Of a stretch of 64,000 bases of DNA, positions 45,146 through 54,536 are shown in pieces. Origin of the DNA: Streptomyces sp. RerS4 (GTDB lineage Bacteria; Actinomycetota; Actinomycetes; Streptomycetales; Streptomycetaceae); NCBI RefSeq assembly GCF_023515955.1, contig NZ_CP097322.1, forward strand, positions 186,001 to 250,000, read 5' to 3'. The notes beneath the pieces were generated by a model. The model worked only from the letters and a program-made list of their open reading frames with translations. It did no database searches and was not told the origin of the DNA. How positions within the stretch are numbered: position 1 is the stretch's first letter; the number at the start of each line of letters is the position of its first letter. A program made the position numbers and the translations under genes.

Positions 45146-45789
45146 GCATCAGGGTCCTCATCGCCGACGACCAGCCCATCGTGCGCACCGGGCTGACCAT
45201 GCTGCTCGACGCCCAACCCGACATCGAAGTGGTCGGCGCGGCCGCCGACGGGCGTGAGGCAGTCCGCCTGGCGCTCCAGCTGCGCCCCGACGTCGGCCTG
45301 TTCGACATCCGAATGCCGCTGATGGACGGCATCGAAGCCACCCGACGCCTCGCAGGCCCCGACGTCACCGATCCGCTGCCGATCGTGGTCATCACCACCT
45401 TTGACCTCGACGAGTACGTCCACGGGGCGCTCAAAGCCGGCGCCCGCGGGTTCCTGCTCAAGGACGCCGGACCCGCCCTGCTGACCCAGGCCATCCACGC
45501 CGCCGCCGACGGAGACGCACTGATCGCACCCAGCGTGACTGTCCGACTGCTCGCAGCGTTCGCCCACGCACGGACCTCACCACCGAGGCAGCCGATAGAA
45601 CCGCTCACCGCCCGCGAGGAGGAAGTCCTCGTGCCTGTAGCGCAAGGCCGCACCAACAATGAGATCGCCGGCGAGCTCCATATCACCCCAAGCACCGTCA
45701 AAGCCCACCTCGCCAACCTCATGCGAAAGCTCGGCGCCCGAAACCGCGTCGAGGTCGCCATGTGGGCCCACGAGACCGGCCGCATCTGA
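45142..45789 (+). CDS. LuxR/NarL family response regulator
   Basis: 215 residues. The receiver has the acidic pair IADDQ at 8-10 and phospho-acceptor D55 (VGLFDIRMP), with the Lys in FLLKDAGP. The C-terminal LuxR HTH is PLTAREEEVLVPVAQGRTNNEIAGELHITPSTVKAHLANLMRKL. It is the partner of the kinase gene it overlaps. The divergent DUF6326 gene is the nearest likely target. Confidence 0.95.
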   Translation: MSIRVLIADDQPIVRTGLTMLLDAQPDIEVVGAAADGREAVRLALQLRPDVGLFDIRMPLMDGIEATRRLAGPDVTDPLPIVVITTFDLDEYVHGALKAGARGFLLKDAGPALLTQAIHAAADGDALIAPSVTVRLLAAFAHARTSPPRQPIEPLTAREEEVLVPVAQGRTNNEIAGELHITPSTVKAHLANLMRKLGARNRVEVAMWAHETGRI

Positions 45790-45799
45790 CGCCGCAAAG

Positions 45800-46150
45800 G
45801 CTCCGCCGCCGGCTTCCCAGCCTCGTGGCAGCTGCGCCTGCGCAACAACGACGACGGCCAGGACCTGAACGAGATGGGCACGGCCATGAAGGCCGGGCGC
45901 GGGCAGGTCTACCGCGTGAGCGACGAGCCCGGTGCCAGGACCGTCCTGGCGTTCCTCCCCCATCGCCCGACGAAGGCGTCGGCACGCCGGCGCGTGTCCG
46001 TACCAGCGAGGGCCTGGACGGCGACGGCGTCGTCTTCGAGCGGTCCGCGAAGCGGCCGATGGAGCTGGGGGCCGAGGCCAGGGAGAACCTCCTGCGGATC
46101 GTGCCGCAGCTCGGCCCGGACGCGTCGCCGGCGGACGGAGTCGATGACTG
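45800..46150 (+). pseudogene. Unknown protein, frameshifted remnant
   Basis: Two protein-like blocks in different frames: QLRLRNNDDGQDLNEMGTAMKAGRGQVYRV with SDEPGARTVLAFLP, then ARVRTSEGLDGDGVVFERSA and GAEARENLLRIVPQLG. A further piece nearby (AEAELRSNGYEVWVEKKWWK at about 46200) may belong to the same or another former gene. The family is unknown. Confidence 0.4.
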
Positions 46151-46309
46151 CCTGCCGTGCCCCCGCCCCGCAGGAGGTGGTGGCGCAGGCGGAGCCGGCC
46201 GAGGCGGAGCTGCGCAGCAACGGTTACGAGGTCTGGGTCGAGAAGAAATGGTGGAAGATCGTCGAGCTGTACTGCAAGATCCGCGTTCCGTGGATCCGGA
46301 ATGTCAACT

Positions 46310-46450
46310 CCAGCGCCGGGGCGCCGCCGACGTCGGTGTGGATGCCGAGGGTGCGGGCGAGCATTGCGGTCGGGATCTCGGTGGCGAGCTGGAAGAGCGC
46401 GGTGCTGCGGGCCCACCACAGCAGCGGGGGGAGCCGCCACCGAACCCGGA
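46310..46450 (-). pseudogene. Recombinase-like C-terminal fragment
   Basis: The minus strand reads RLPPLLWWARSTALFQLATE and IPTAMLARTLGIHTDVGG. It resembles the end of the recombinase-like protein at 10385-11101 (NTAMIEAVTDLPPIVVADLFGLHPDTA). Only this block remains. Confidence 0.4.
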
Positions 46451-46623
46451 ATGCTGTTGGTCTGTTCAGCTTGTGGTTTGACCACTGACCTAATTGGTCA
46501 CGGAGAGCACTCTGATGGTGAAGTCCCCGGCACAAGAAGCCGGAGAACCAGGCGAATCGGGGATGGTCGGGTAGCCCGGGGCGTCTCGGCCTCGGGCTAC
46601 CCGACCATCAGCGACAGCGACCC

Positions 46624-47727
46624 TCACACGCGCTCAGCGAGGACGGGGTAATCGGTGTAGCCTTCCGCGCCGCCCCCGTAGAAGGAATCAGGGCGGTAGT
46701 CGTTCAGGGGCGCGTCGGTGCGCAGCCGGTGGACGAGGTCCGGGTTGGCGAGGAAGCCGCGGCCGTACGAGATCAGGTCGGCGCCTGCGGAGAGCAGGCG
46801 TTCACCGGCGCTCTTGCCGCCGTCGACAGGGAGCGGGTCGCCCCAGCCGAGCACCGGGTTGCCGATGAGCGTGCCCGGCCACGCCTTGCGGATCTGCTGG
46901 AACAAGGGGTTGTCCGCATCGGCGAAGACGACGTGCAGATACGTCGGTGACAGAGCGTCCAGACCGTCGACGAGTGCGGTGTAGATGTCCTCGCTGTCGC
47001 CTTCCTCAATGCCGTTCACACCCAGGCCGGGCGCGATCCGTACGCCCACCCGCTCCGCACCGATCGCCTCCACGACGGCTTCCACGACCTCCAGGGGGAA
47101 ACGGGCGCGGTGGGCGGCCGAGCCCCCGTAGCTGTCGGCCCGCGTGTTGGTTCCCTTGGCCAGGAACTGGTGCAGCAGGAACCCGTTCGCAGCGTGCACC
47201 TCCACGCCGTCGAATCCCGCGTCGACCGCCCGGCGGGCCGCCACGGCGAAGTCCGCCACCGTTGCCTTGATGTCGTCGATACTCATCTCCCGTGGGACGA
47301 CCGGCTCTTGCCGCCCCTTCTGCGTCGGAACCGGTTCGTCGAGGCGTACCGGCGACGGCGCCACGGGGACGAGACCGCTGTTGTCGGGATGACCGACCCG
47401 ACCGCCATGCTGGAGCTGCACGAACATACGCCCGCCGGCGGCCCGTACCGCCTCCGTGACCTGGCGCCAGCCGACGACATGCGCGTCGTTGTGGAGCGCG
47501 GGAATGTCGGGGAACGTCTGCCCCACCTTGTTGGGCGTGGTGGCCTCCGCGATGATCAGCCCGGCCGTGGCCCGCTGCGCGTAGTACTCCGCCATGAGCG
47601 GGGTCGGCACACCGTCGCTCGTGGCACGGTTGCGCGTGAGCGGCGCCATGACCAGGCGGTTGGGAAGCTGCAGCGGGCCGAGCCTGGTGGGCTCGAACAA
47701 GCGCGATTCTTCAGGTGTCGCAGACAT
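46624..47727 (-). CDS. Old yellow enzyme family alkene reductase (NADH:flavin oxidoreductase)
   Basis: 367 residues, FMN-dependent. FEPTRLGPLQLPNRLVMAPLTRNRA is the N-terminal FMN site. The substrate-binding pair is H178 and N181 (EVHAANGFLLHQFL), followed by SYGGSAAHRARFPLEVVEAV and the phosphate-binding SYGRGFLANPDL. The N181 variant is of NemA/PETN-reductase type, reducing activated C=C bonds of enones, maleimides and nitro compounds. It is divergent from a LysR gene, its probable regulator. Confidence 0.94.
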   Translation of the reverse strand: MSATPEESRLFEPTRLGPLQLPNRLVMAPLTRNRATSDGVPTPLMAEYYAQRATAGLIIAEATTPNKVGQTFPDIPALHNDAHVVGWRQVTEAVRAAGGRMFVQLQHGGRVGHPDNSGLVPVAPSPVRLDEPVPTQKGRQEPVVPREMSIDDIKATVADFAVAARRAVDAGFDGVEVHAANGFLLHQFLAKGTNTRADSYGGSAAHRARFPLEVVEAVVEAIGAERVGVRIAPGLGVNGIEEGDSEDIYTALVDGLDALSPTYLHVVFADADNPLFQQIRKAWPGTLIGNPVLGWGDPLPVDGGKSAGERLLSAGADLISYGRGFLANPDLVHRLRTDAPLNDYRPDSFYGGGAEGYTDYPVLAERV

Positions 47728-47802
47728 GATGGGTTCCCTTCAGGGCAGCGTGCATGACCCCTGCGGCAGGGGGACGTTGCTTCAGCGTTGTGGCCGAACA
47801 GC

Positions 47803-47810
47803 TTGATCAA
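47803..47810. promoter_or_regulatory. Short palindrome TTGATCAA in the OYE/LysR divergent promoter
   Basis: The core ttgatcaa lies in agcttgatcaact, within the 161-base gap between the reductase and its divergent LysR gene. LysR proteins bind interrupted palindromes in such gaps. This is a positional guess. Confidence 0.3.
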
Positions 47811-47888
47811 CTGTCGATCGGGGGCCCGCCAGGAACAAGACCTTTCCGTTCTAGGATCGGTGACCTGGACTCACCGGTGGGGGCTTGC

Positions 47889-48770
47889 ATGGAGCGGTAC
47901 GAGATCGAGGTCTTCCTCGCGCTGGCCGAGGAGCTGCATTTCCGGCGGACAGCGGAACGGCTCGGGCTGGCCCAGGGACGTACCAGCCAAGTCGTCAAGA
48001 AGCTGGAACGCCGCATCGGTGCGCCTCTTTTCGTCCGCACCAGCAGAAGCGTGGCGCTCACGGCCCTCGGCGTACAGTTCCGCGACGACCTGCTCCCCGG
48101 CCACCGGCAGATCCAGCACGCGGTGGCCCGTGCCGTCGAGGCCGCCCGGATGGGGACCAGTGTCTTGCGCGTCGGGTATTCGGGGGCCTTCGTGGCCAAG
48201 GTCCTCCTCCGAGCAGCGGACACGTTCGCCACCCGATTTCCCGGCTCACGGGTGGAGATCAAAGAGATCCAGATCGGCGATCCGTTCGGCCCGATTCGCG
48301 CGGGCCACGTGGACCTCCAGGTGACGGAGCGGCCTCTGGACGAGCCTGACCTCACGCCCGGCCCCGTGCTGCTGTCGAGGCCCCGAGTCCTCATGGTCCC
48401 GACGGGGCACGCCTTCGCCCGCCGCTCGTCACTGTCGCTGGAGGACCTCGCTGACACCGAGCTCGTGACCATCACCGGCCCCGTACCCCTGTACTGGCTG
48501 GACTACCACTTCCCCCGGTTCACACCACAGGGCAGACTCATCCCCCAAGGCCCAGCCGCAACGTATTGGCCGGAGGTCCTGCCCCTGATCTCCGCGGGTG
48601 CCGGAGTATCACCCGCAGCGGACATCGCCGAGCAGTATTACGCCCACCCCGGCGTCACCTGGGTCCCCTTCCACGACGCCGACCCGATCGAATACAGCTT
48701 CGTCTGGCGAACTTCCCATGTCACGGACCAGATGCGCGCGTTCGCGGAGACGTGCCTCGAACATGTCTGA
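47889..48770 (+). CDS. LysR family transcriptional regulator
   Basis: 293 residues. The HTH is YEIEVFLALAEELHFRRTAERLGLAQGRTSQVVKKLERRIG, then the effector domain (SVLRVGYSGAFVAKVLLRAA, PIRAGHVDLQVTERPLDEPD, LMVPTGHAFARRSSLSLEDL). The start is the ATG after ggtgggggc. It is divergent from the old yellow enzyme gene and probably controls it in response to an electrophile. Confidence 0.9.
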   Translation: MERYEIEVFLALAEELHFRRTAERLGLAQGRTSQVVKKLERRIGAPLFVRTSRSVALTALGVQFRDDLLPGHRQIQHAVARAVEAARMGTSVLRVGYSGAFVAKVLLRAADTFATRFPGSRVEIKEIQIGDPFGPIRAGHVDLQVTERPLDEPDLTPGPVLLSRPRVLMVPTGHAFARRSSLSLEDLADTELVTITGPVPLYWLDYHFPRFTPQGRLIPQGPAATYWPEVLPLISAGAGVSPAADIAEQYYAHPGVTWVPFHDADPIEYSFVWRTSHVTDQMRAFAETCLEHV

Positions 48771-48837
48771 GCGCATGGTGACCACGGGCTTTGACGGCGG
48801 CGATCTACCGGAGGAAAAAACCCAGCGTGAGCAGCCT

Positions 48838-49366
48838 CATCCCTCGTCGGCAGCGTCCTTGCCGCGCAGGGGTCGCATCCGCCAGGCAGGTCCGGAAGCT
48901 GGAAGGAGTACCGACCCAGCATGTTGATGTGGTTCCGGACGAACGGTGAGAGGCGCGCCACATCCTCGTCGCGGACGTTGAGGCCATCTGCACGGAGCTG
49001 GGTGAGCGCAGCGTCCATGTGGCGGGTATCGAAGAGGACCAGGGCGTTGAGGACCAGGCCGAGGGCGCCGATCCGGTCCTCCATGCCTTCCCGATAGCGC
49101 GGGTAGAGCTGCCCAGCCCGGCCGTGGAAGATCTTCCGCGCGAGCGCGTGACGGCCTTCCCGGAGGTTGGCCTGCACCTTGATCTGGCGGCGATGGCCGG
49201 GCTCGTCGGCCAGGCGCAGTATGTGCAGGGTCTTCGCGATCCGCCCGTAGTGGGCGATCGCGTCGCCAAGCGGGGTGGGCCGTCCGTCATGGGACAGCAT
49301 CCGGATCACGTCGTAGGCGCGGACGGCCTGTTCACCCAGGCCCTCAGCGAGGCCGCGATCAGCCAC
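48838..49366 (-). pseudogene. Tn3-family transposase C-terminal fragment
   Basis: The minus strand gives HYGRIAKTLHILRLADEPGH, RRQIKVQANLREGRHALARK and IFHGRAGQLYPRYREGMEDR. It continues LGLVLNALVLFDTRHMDAAL and LSPFVRNHINMLGRYSFQLP, the conserved end of Tn3 TnpA. The last residues are frameshifted. The DDE core and N-terminus are missing. The cut edge abuts an IS481 tail on the opposite strand at about 49370. Confidence 0.85.
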
Positions 49367-49374
49367 AAACGCAT

Positions 49375-49590
49375 CGGCCCTACCGCCCGCAGACCAACGG
49401 CAAGATCGAACGCTTCAACCGCACCCTGCTCGACGAGTGGGCCTGCCTACGGCCCTACACCTCGAACACAGAGCGAACCGAAGCCCTGGCAGACTTCCTC
49501 CACACCTACAACCACCACCGCTGCCACACCGCACTCGACGGACACTCACCCATCAGCCGCGTCAACAACCATGCGGGTCAAGACACCTAG
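49375..49590 (+). pseudogene. IS481-type integrase/transposase C-terminal fragment
   Basis: RPYRPQTNGKIERFNRTLLD, WACLRPYTSNTERTEALADF and LHTYNHHRCHTALDGHSPIS, then a stop. This holds the catalytic Glu region (NGKIERFNRTL) of IS481/IS3-like DDE enzymes. All upstream parts are missing, because the Tn3 remnant begins at its left edge. Confidence 0.8.
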
Positions 49591-49690
49591 CCCTGTCCGT
49601 TGAGCGGTGGACTTGTCGTGCCGTGCATCCGAGATGGCCGGCAGACCGGGGAACTACGCTGGCACCCCTTCTGACCGTCCAGGGAGCAGC

Positions 49691-50641
49691 GTGCCGCCGT
49701 CCTTCGTTCACCGGATCACCAAGTACGACCCCGCCGACCGCGACGAGCTCGGCCGCTACACCGGTGCAGAGGACACAGTCAGCGACCACGGGCCGGTCGA
49801 GGGGGCCTATCTGGCGGCGATCGCCGCCTTCGCCGAGGCGGCGGGTATCACCCGGCTGGCGATTCGCGAGCCCGCGGTCGCTGGATCCGTCCACTTCGGC
49901 GTGGAGCCGCCGGTGGAAGGGCACGGCCTCGGCGGTCTCTTCCCGCCCGATCTCACCGGCTACCACGACGGTGCCGATGTTTCCCTCCCGGTCGCTCTGG
50001 AGCTGGTCCGGGCCATGCTCCGCGACCAGGGCGCTTGGTGCCGGCTGGAGGTGCGGGATGTGTTCAGCGTGCACGTCGGATGGGACCAGTACGTGTACGT
50101 CGGCACCGACCGGCCCTGCGCGGACGCCGTGACCCGCACCCGGGAACTCGGCCTCTTCCCGGAGCCGGTGGCGGCCTCGCCCTACGCGGTGGAGCATGAC
50201 GAGCCCGAAGTGACGGAGACCGCCGACGAGGACTTCTGGGCGCGCCTGCTGACGACGCTGGCCTCGCGGCAGACAGTGCTCCTGGAGGAGGGTTATGTCC
50301 GCAACGCAGCACGCTGGCACCGCCTCACCCCCGACAACCTCGACACGGTGCGCGCCGGTCTCAGCCCACGCGCTGTGCTGCACGTCTGGCCCGACCTGAC
50401 CCCTGACGTCGGTGCGGTCCTCGCCACGCTGCCCAAGGAGGGATCCGCGGAATTCGTCTGGGAGGCACAGGACGGGACGATCAGCCACACGATCGTCGAC
50501 GAATCCGAGTACCAGCAGCTCGCTGCCTTGGTGGCCGGCTCAAGAGCGGCCTGCACCCTGCCCGTGTACCTCGACGAACGCAACCCGTTGCTCTGCGCCG
50601 TCCTGCCCGACAGCGATGGGGTGCTGCGCGCCCGGTGGTGA
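49691..50641 (+). CDS. Hypothetical protein, Streptomyces-type
   Basis: 316 residues from the GTG preceded by gggag. Two-part acidic protein: VHRITKYDPADRDELGRYTGAEDTVSDHGPVEGAYLAAIAAFAEAAGI and DVFSVHVGWDQYVYVGTDRP in the first half, then DEDFWARLLTTLASRQTVLLEEGYVRNAARWHRL and LHVWPDLTPDVGAVLATLPK. It is probably cytoplasmic, and the composition is consistent with a full-length real protein. The function is not recognised. Confidence 0.75.
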   Translation: MPPSFVHRITKYDPADRDELGRYTGAEDTVSDHGPVEGAYLAAIAAFAEAAGITRLAIREPAVAGSVHFGVEPPVEGHGLGGLFPPDLTGYHDGADVSLPVALELVRAMLRDQGAWCRLEVRDVFSVHVGWDQYVYVGTDRPCADAVTRTRELGLFPEPVAASPYAVEHDEPEVTETADEDFWARLLTTLASRQTVLLEEGYVRNAARWHRLTPDNLDTVRAGLSPRAVLHVWPDLTPDVGAVLATLPKEGSAEFVWEAQDGTISHTIVDESEYQQLAALVAGSRAACTLPVYLDERNPLLCAVLPDSDGVLRARW

Positions 50642-50801
50642 CCTGGTTAACGTCGGGCGGTCAGCCGTCACTGTGCATTGAAGTTGGTTGTGACCGCGCT
50701 TCCGTGATGGCTACGCCGGGATGAGGAGTCCGGCGCAGCGGAGGAGTCGATGGAGGTGCCCACAGGTTTCGGGCCGTTGCGCCTGTGGATGCCTGGCTGG
50801 C

Positions 50802-51347
50802 CTAGCGGGCTGGTCGCCTCGGCGTGGCCCAGGCGGTCGCGCCCCACAGGAGGCCCCAGACCAGGAAATAGGGCGACCAGAGCAGCAGATCCACGCGGGA
50901 GAGATGGTGCGCGATCTCGGTGTCGGGCGGCCCCACGTGCCGGGTGCCCGTCAGCACCATGGCGTCGCCGACGAAGCCGAAGCCCAGCGCGCCGCAGGCG
51001 CGCAGGACCATGAGGGCGCCGGTGATCCACATCGGCACGGTCAAGAGCCGGCGTGGCAGCACATGTCCCCAGGGCCGCACCGTGGCGAGCGCCGCCAAGG
51101 CGCCCAAGACGACCAGGCCGACCGATATCCAGTGTCCAGCGATCGTGCCGGGGGTTTGCGCGGCGAGCTCCTCACGGGCCGACCGGGGCAGAGGGGCGCT
51201 GGAGGTGAGCGCCGTGCCGCCCAGCGCCCAATAGAGTTTGAGCGTTCCGTAGCCGGCGAGGGTCCAGACACAGGTCGCGTAGGCGGCCCATCGGCGTACT
51301 GACAGGGTGCGGCGCGTGGGGGACCGCGTGTCCATGGCCTCCTTCAT
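50802..51347 (-). CDS. DUF3995-like integral membrane protein
   Basis: 181 residues with four transmembrane helices: WAAYATCVWTLAGYGTLKLYWAL, WISVGLVVLGALAALATV, LTVPMWITGALMVLRACGALGF and LLLWSPYFLVWGLLWGATAWA. The start overlaps the stop of the upstream membrane gene (ATGA). An ATG four codons later lies only two bases from a ggagg and is less likely. It forms a pair with its related neighbour. The function is unknown. Confidence 0.75.
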   Translation of the reverse strand: MKEAMDTRSPTRRTLSVRRWAAYATCVWTLAGYGTLKLYWALGGTALTSSAPLPRSAREELAAQTPGTIAGHWISVGLVVLGALAALATVRPWGHVLPRRLLTVPMWITGALMVLRACGALGFGFVGDAMVLTGTRHVGPPDTEIAHHLSRVDLLLWSPYFLVWGLLWGATAWATPRRPAR

Positions 51348-51880
51348 CCCGTGCCTCGCCCCGTCTTCACCGCGGCTGTGGTGTCCTGTCCCCGGCGGCG
51401 AGTGAAGATCCAGGCCATGGCCAGCCACAGGCACAGGCCCGCGGCGCCCTGCACTGCGGCCCACGCCGACCACCCACCGGGACCGGAGCCGAAAAGGACT
51501 TCCCGGGCCACGTGGAATTGGCCGGCGGCTGCCGGGGCGACCGTTCCCCACAGCCCGAGAAGCAGCAGCGGGCGCGGTACCAGGCCGCCCCATGGCCGTA
51601 CGGCGGCGAGCGCGATGATGGCGGAGAGCAGGCCCAGTGAGGCCAGCGTCCACTGCGCGAGCGCGACATCGGAAGTGTTGGTGTACTGCGAGGCGGTCAC
51701 CAGCGGTCCGCCGGGAATGCCCAGGCGTCCTTGGGTCGCGTAGTAGCCCTTCTCCCCCGCGTAGACCAGTTGGTCGACTGCGGACACGTACGCAGGCCAG
51801 GCCCATTTCAGAGGCACCACGGCCGGGCGGCACGCCGACCGCCACCGCCGGACGGCGTGTACCGCTGCCATCGCGTTCAT
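51344..51880 (-). CDS. Integral membrane protein paired with the DUF3995-like gene
   Basis: 178 residues. A central VRPWGGLVPRPLLLLGLWG mirrors VRPWGHVLPRRLLTVPMWI of the downstream gene, so the two are paralogues. Helices: VALAQWTLASLGLLSAIIALAAV, LLLLGLWGTVAPAAAGQ and VQGAAGLCLWLAMAWIF. The N-terminus is Arg-rich. It is translationally coupled to the next gene. Confidence 0.72.
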   Translation of the reverse strand: MNAMAAVHAVRRWRSACRPAVVPLKWAWPAYVSAVDQLVYAGEKGYYATQGRLGIPGGPLVTASQYTNTSDVALAQWTLASLGLLSAIIALAAVRPWGGLVPRPLLLLGLWGTVAPAAAGQFHVAREVLFGSGPGGWSAWAAVQGAAGLCLWLAMAWIFTRRRGQDTTAAVKTGRGTG

Positions 51881-52118
51881 GCGCGCGGCACCTGATTCGG
51901 ATCAAGAGAGCTCGTCATATGTTCACGATCACGCTGCCACCCACGACAGGTCTTCGTACTCGAGAATGATCCACCTCCCCCACGCGGGGGAGGCCAGCGG
52001 AGAAGGCCTGACAGGGCTGACGACTGACGCCCTCACTATGTAGCCAGGGAAGAGAACCAGCGACTCAAGGCGGTGAGGTCCGGATTGCAGGGCCGTTCCG
52101 ACGGGGGATCCCTCTGTT

Positions 52119-53672
52119 GTGAAGGTGGAGACGCTCGAAGATGTTCTCTTTCCGGGTCTGAACCTCGTGGTGCGGCAGGTCGTAGTCGCCGATGACAGTT
52201 TGATGGTCGACGCGGCGGGGTGCGGGCCGCCTGGTGGATGCCCCCAGTGCGAGCATCCTGCCGCGCGGGTGCACAGCCGGTACTGGCGTCACATAGCCGG
52301 GCTGCCCGTCGGTGGCCACAAGATGATCGTCCGCCTCCGGGTGCGTCGGTTCTTCTGCGATCAGAGCCACTGCCGACGTCGGACATTCGTGGAACAGGTG
52401 GCAGGCCTGACCGAGCCGCGGCGCCGTTCTTCGACGGCAGCGCGGTCGGCAACGAGGGCGGTCGCGGTGGAGCTCGGCGGCCGTCCGGGCCAGCGCCTCT
52501 GTGTGAAGTTACGACTCCACGGCCGGCGGACTGCCCTCCTGGGACAGCTGACGGCACCGCCCGTGCCGGCCCGAGCACCGCGGATACTCGGCATCGACGA
52601 GTTCGCGTTCCGAAGGGGACGGACCTACGGCACCGTCCTCGTCGACATCGACACCTCCAGGCCGGTGGACGTACTGCCTGATCGGGAGACCGCCACGGTC
52701 GCTGCCTGGCTCCTTGAGCACCCAGGCGCCGAGATAGTGTGCCGTGACCGTCTGATGGCATTCACCAAGGCCATCAGGCAGGCGGCCCTCGGCGTGCTGG
52801 AAGTAGCAGATCGCTGGCACCTCCTCCAGAACCTCTCGACGGCTGTGGAGAAGACCTGCCGCCGACACCGCGACTGTCTGCGCCAGCCAAGCTCCATGGA
52901 CGCTGGCCAGGAGCCGGTGATCCCTGAGACACCGCTCCTGGACCGGGTCCGCCAACGCCACGCGGAAGTCAACGAACTGGCCGCCAGCGGCCTGTCGCTC
53001 AGCGCCATCGGCCGCCGGCTGCGACTGGACCGCAAGACGGTACGGCGTTACCGCAACCATGACCTGGAGGACCTCCTCGCCTCGGCACGAGACCGTGGCC
53101 ACGGCGTCCTCGACCCGTTCATCGGTCACATACAGCACCGGTTCGACCAGGGCGCCACCAGCCCGATGCAGCTCTACCGCGAGGTGCTCGCCCTCGGTTA
53201 CTCCGGCGGCTACCACGTCGTGCACCGCTACGTGACGACGATCCGGAAGGGCACTGCGATACCCGCCCGGGCAGTGACGCCCAGTCCTCGCACGATCACC
53301 TCATGGATCATGCGTCCCCAGGAGGGGCTCAGCCTTGCGGATACCGCGAGCCTGGAAGCCGCACGAACTGCCTGCCCCGAGATCGCCGCGGCCTGCGACC
53401 TCGCTCGGGAGTTCACGGACATGCTGCGACATCGCCGTGGCCACCTGCTCCGAGACTGGATCCAGAAGGCCGAACTGAGCGGCCCTGACGCCATCGGCGT
53501 CTTCGCCGACTCCGTCCGCCAGGACCTCCACGCCGTCGCCGCCGGGCTCACGCTGCCCTACAGCTCTGGCATCGTCGAGGGCCACGTCAACAGGATCAAA
53601 ACGATCAAGCGGCAGGTGTACGGCAGAGCCTCATTCACCCTGCTGAGGGCCCGGATCCTCCTCCAGCCGTAG
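52119..53672 (+). CDS. ISL3-family transposase, full length
   Basis: 517 residues. The N-terminal zinc-binding part has CGPPGGCPQCEHPAARVHSRYW and FFCDQSHCRRRTFVEQV. The DDE residues lie in ILGIDEFAFRRGRTYGTVLVD, ADRWHLLQNLSTAVEKTC and SSGIVEGHVNRIKTIKRQVYG. An HTH insert (AASGLSLSAIGRRLRLDRKTVRRY) is present. Just after the stop, tcacggaagagc looks like the right inverted repeat, but I could not find its partner on the left, so the element may have lost that end. It may still be expressed. Confidence 0.92.
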   Translation: MKVETLEDVLFPGLNLVVRQVVVADDSLMVDAAGCGPPGGCPQCEHPAARVHSRYWRHIAGLPVGGHKMIVRLRVRRFFCDQSHCRRRTFVEQVAGLTEPRRRSSTAARSATRAVAVELGGRPGQRLCVKLRLHGRRTALLGQLTAPPVPARAPRILGIDEFAFRRGRTYGTVLVDIDTSRPVDVLPDRETATVAAWLLEHPGAEIVCRDRLMAFTKAIRQAALGVLEVADRWHLLQNLSTAVEKTCRRHRDCLRQPSSMDAGQEPVIPETPLLDRVRQRHAEVNELAASGLSLSAIGRRLRLDRKTVRRYRNHDLEDLLASARDRGHGVLDPFIGHIQHRFDQGATSPMQLYREVLALGYSGGYHVVHRYVTTIRKGTAIPARAVTPSPRTITSWIMRPQEGLSLADTASLEAARTACPEIAAACDLAREFTDMLRHRRGHLLRDWIQKAELSGPDAIGVFADSVRQDLHAVAAGLTLPYSSGIVEGHVNRIKTIKRQVYGRASFTLLRARILLQP

Positions 53673-53719
53673 TCGTCACGGAAGAGCGGTCAGAACCTTG
53701 AAGTTGTCCAACAGGCCAG

Positions 53720-54076
53720 GTGTCGTGCTCAGTCGCGACAGCTGTGACCTATCGGCATCCTGACCTGCTCGAACGGGTCCCCGTCGCGGCCGGCACACCC
53801 ATCCAGGACGGGCGGATGGTGGCGGTGAGCCGGACATCGCTCCCGGCAGACCTCGCGAACGCGCTCGAAGCCAACAAGTGCCTCACCGCACGGATCCGGC
53901 AGCTGGAGAAGCGCTTGTCGTCTCAGCTCGGCGAGAGCGTCTGGTCGGAATCTGGGCTCGGAGCCCCGGTCGACATCGACCAGCTTCAACGGCGCATCAA
54001 CCTCCTAGAGGAGAACAGCCCCCGGGAACCCGACGTCCTGGCCGTCGCTCTGCTCGGCCTTCAGCGGCGAACCTGA
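53720..54076 (+). CDS. DUF6262-like protein fragment (transposon-associated)
   Basis: 118 residues. The N-terminus reads SVATAVTYRHPDLLERV, followed by a coiled-coil with LANALEANKCLTARIRQLEKRLSSQLGES and VDIDQLQRRINLLEENS, the layout of DUF6262 proteins found beside tyrosine recombinases of Tn554-like elements. After ENS the sequence is off-pattern, suggesting a frameshift. It sits just beyond the right end of the ISL3 element, which may have inserted next to it. Confidence 0.5.
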   Translation: MSCSVATAVTYRHPDLLERVPVAAGTPIQDGRMVAVSRTSLPADLANALEANKCLTARIRQLEKRLSSQLGESVWSESGLGAPVDIDQLQRRINLLEENSPREPDVLAVALLGLQRRT

Positions 54077-54177
54077 ACTCTGGCCATGCCGTCCGCGGCG
54101 AGACCACTCGGTTCAGCGATCGCACTACACCTGTCGCAAGCTACAGTCCCACCACGCGCCGCTGAGCTGCATCAACT

Positions 54178-54430
54178 CCCGCCATCACCGCACACAGCAC
54201 TGCCCGACCCCAGAGAAGCCGCGTACGCCGGGTTGTGGGGCGTGAGCCAGACCTGGCCGTTCTCGCGGCGCAGGCGTTTGACCGTGGCCTCGCCGTCCCC
54301 CCGGCATGGCCGCCACTATGTCGCCGTGGTCGGCGGTTTCCTGGCGCCCGGCGGTGACGATGTCGCCGTCGCAGATGGCGGCCTCGATCATGCTGTCGCC
54401 CACGACCGGAAACCGACGAGTTCGCCGAAG
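54178..54430 (-). pseudogene. LexA-like S24 peptidase C-terminal fragment
   Basis: The minus strand reads [24 protein letters not shown] with [10 protein letters not shown]. After a frame change it continues [24 protein letters not shown]. This is the LexA catalytic domain, with Ser in GDSM and Lys in VKRL. No DNA-binding domain and no proper end remain. Confidence 0.75.
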
Positions 54431-54536
54431 CCACGGGACTCTGCCTGGGAACCGGCGGCGACTCTTCGCTCTTACCGAGAGTCCGGCGTGGGTTCGCTCG
54501 GTGTGGCGGAACCGGCGACCGCAAGGCACTGCCGGC

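Noticed and set aside
51974..51993. cctccccc-acgc-gggggagg hairpin that resembles the core of a CRISPR repeat
   Set aside because: There is only one copy, with no second repeat at spacer distance and no cas genes; more likely a terminator or stray palindrome.
52020..52118. Left inverted repeat of the ISL3 element
   Set aside because: The right end tcacggaagagc has no convincing partner here, so a full element could not be delimited.
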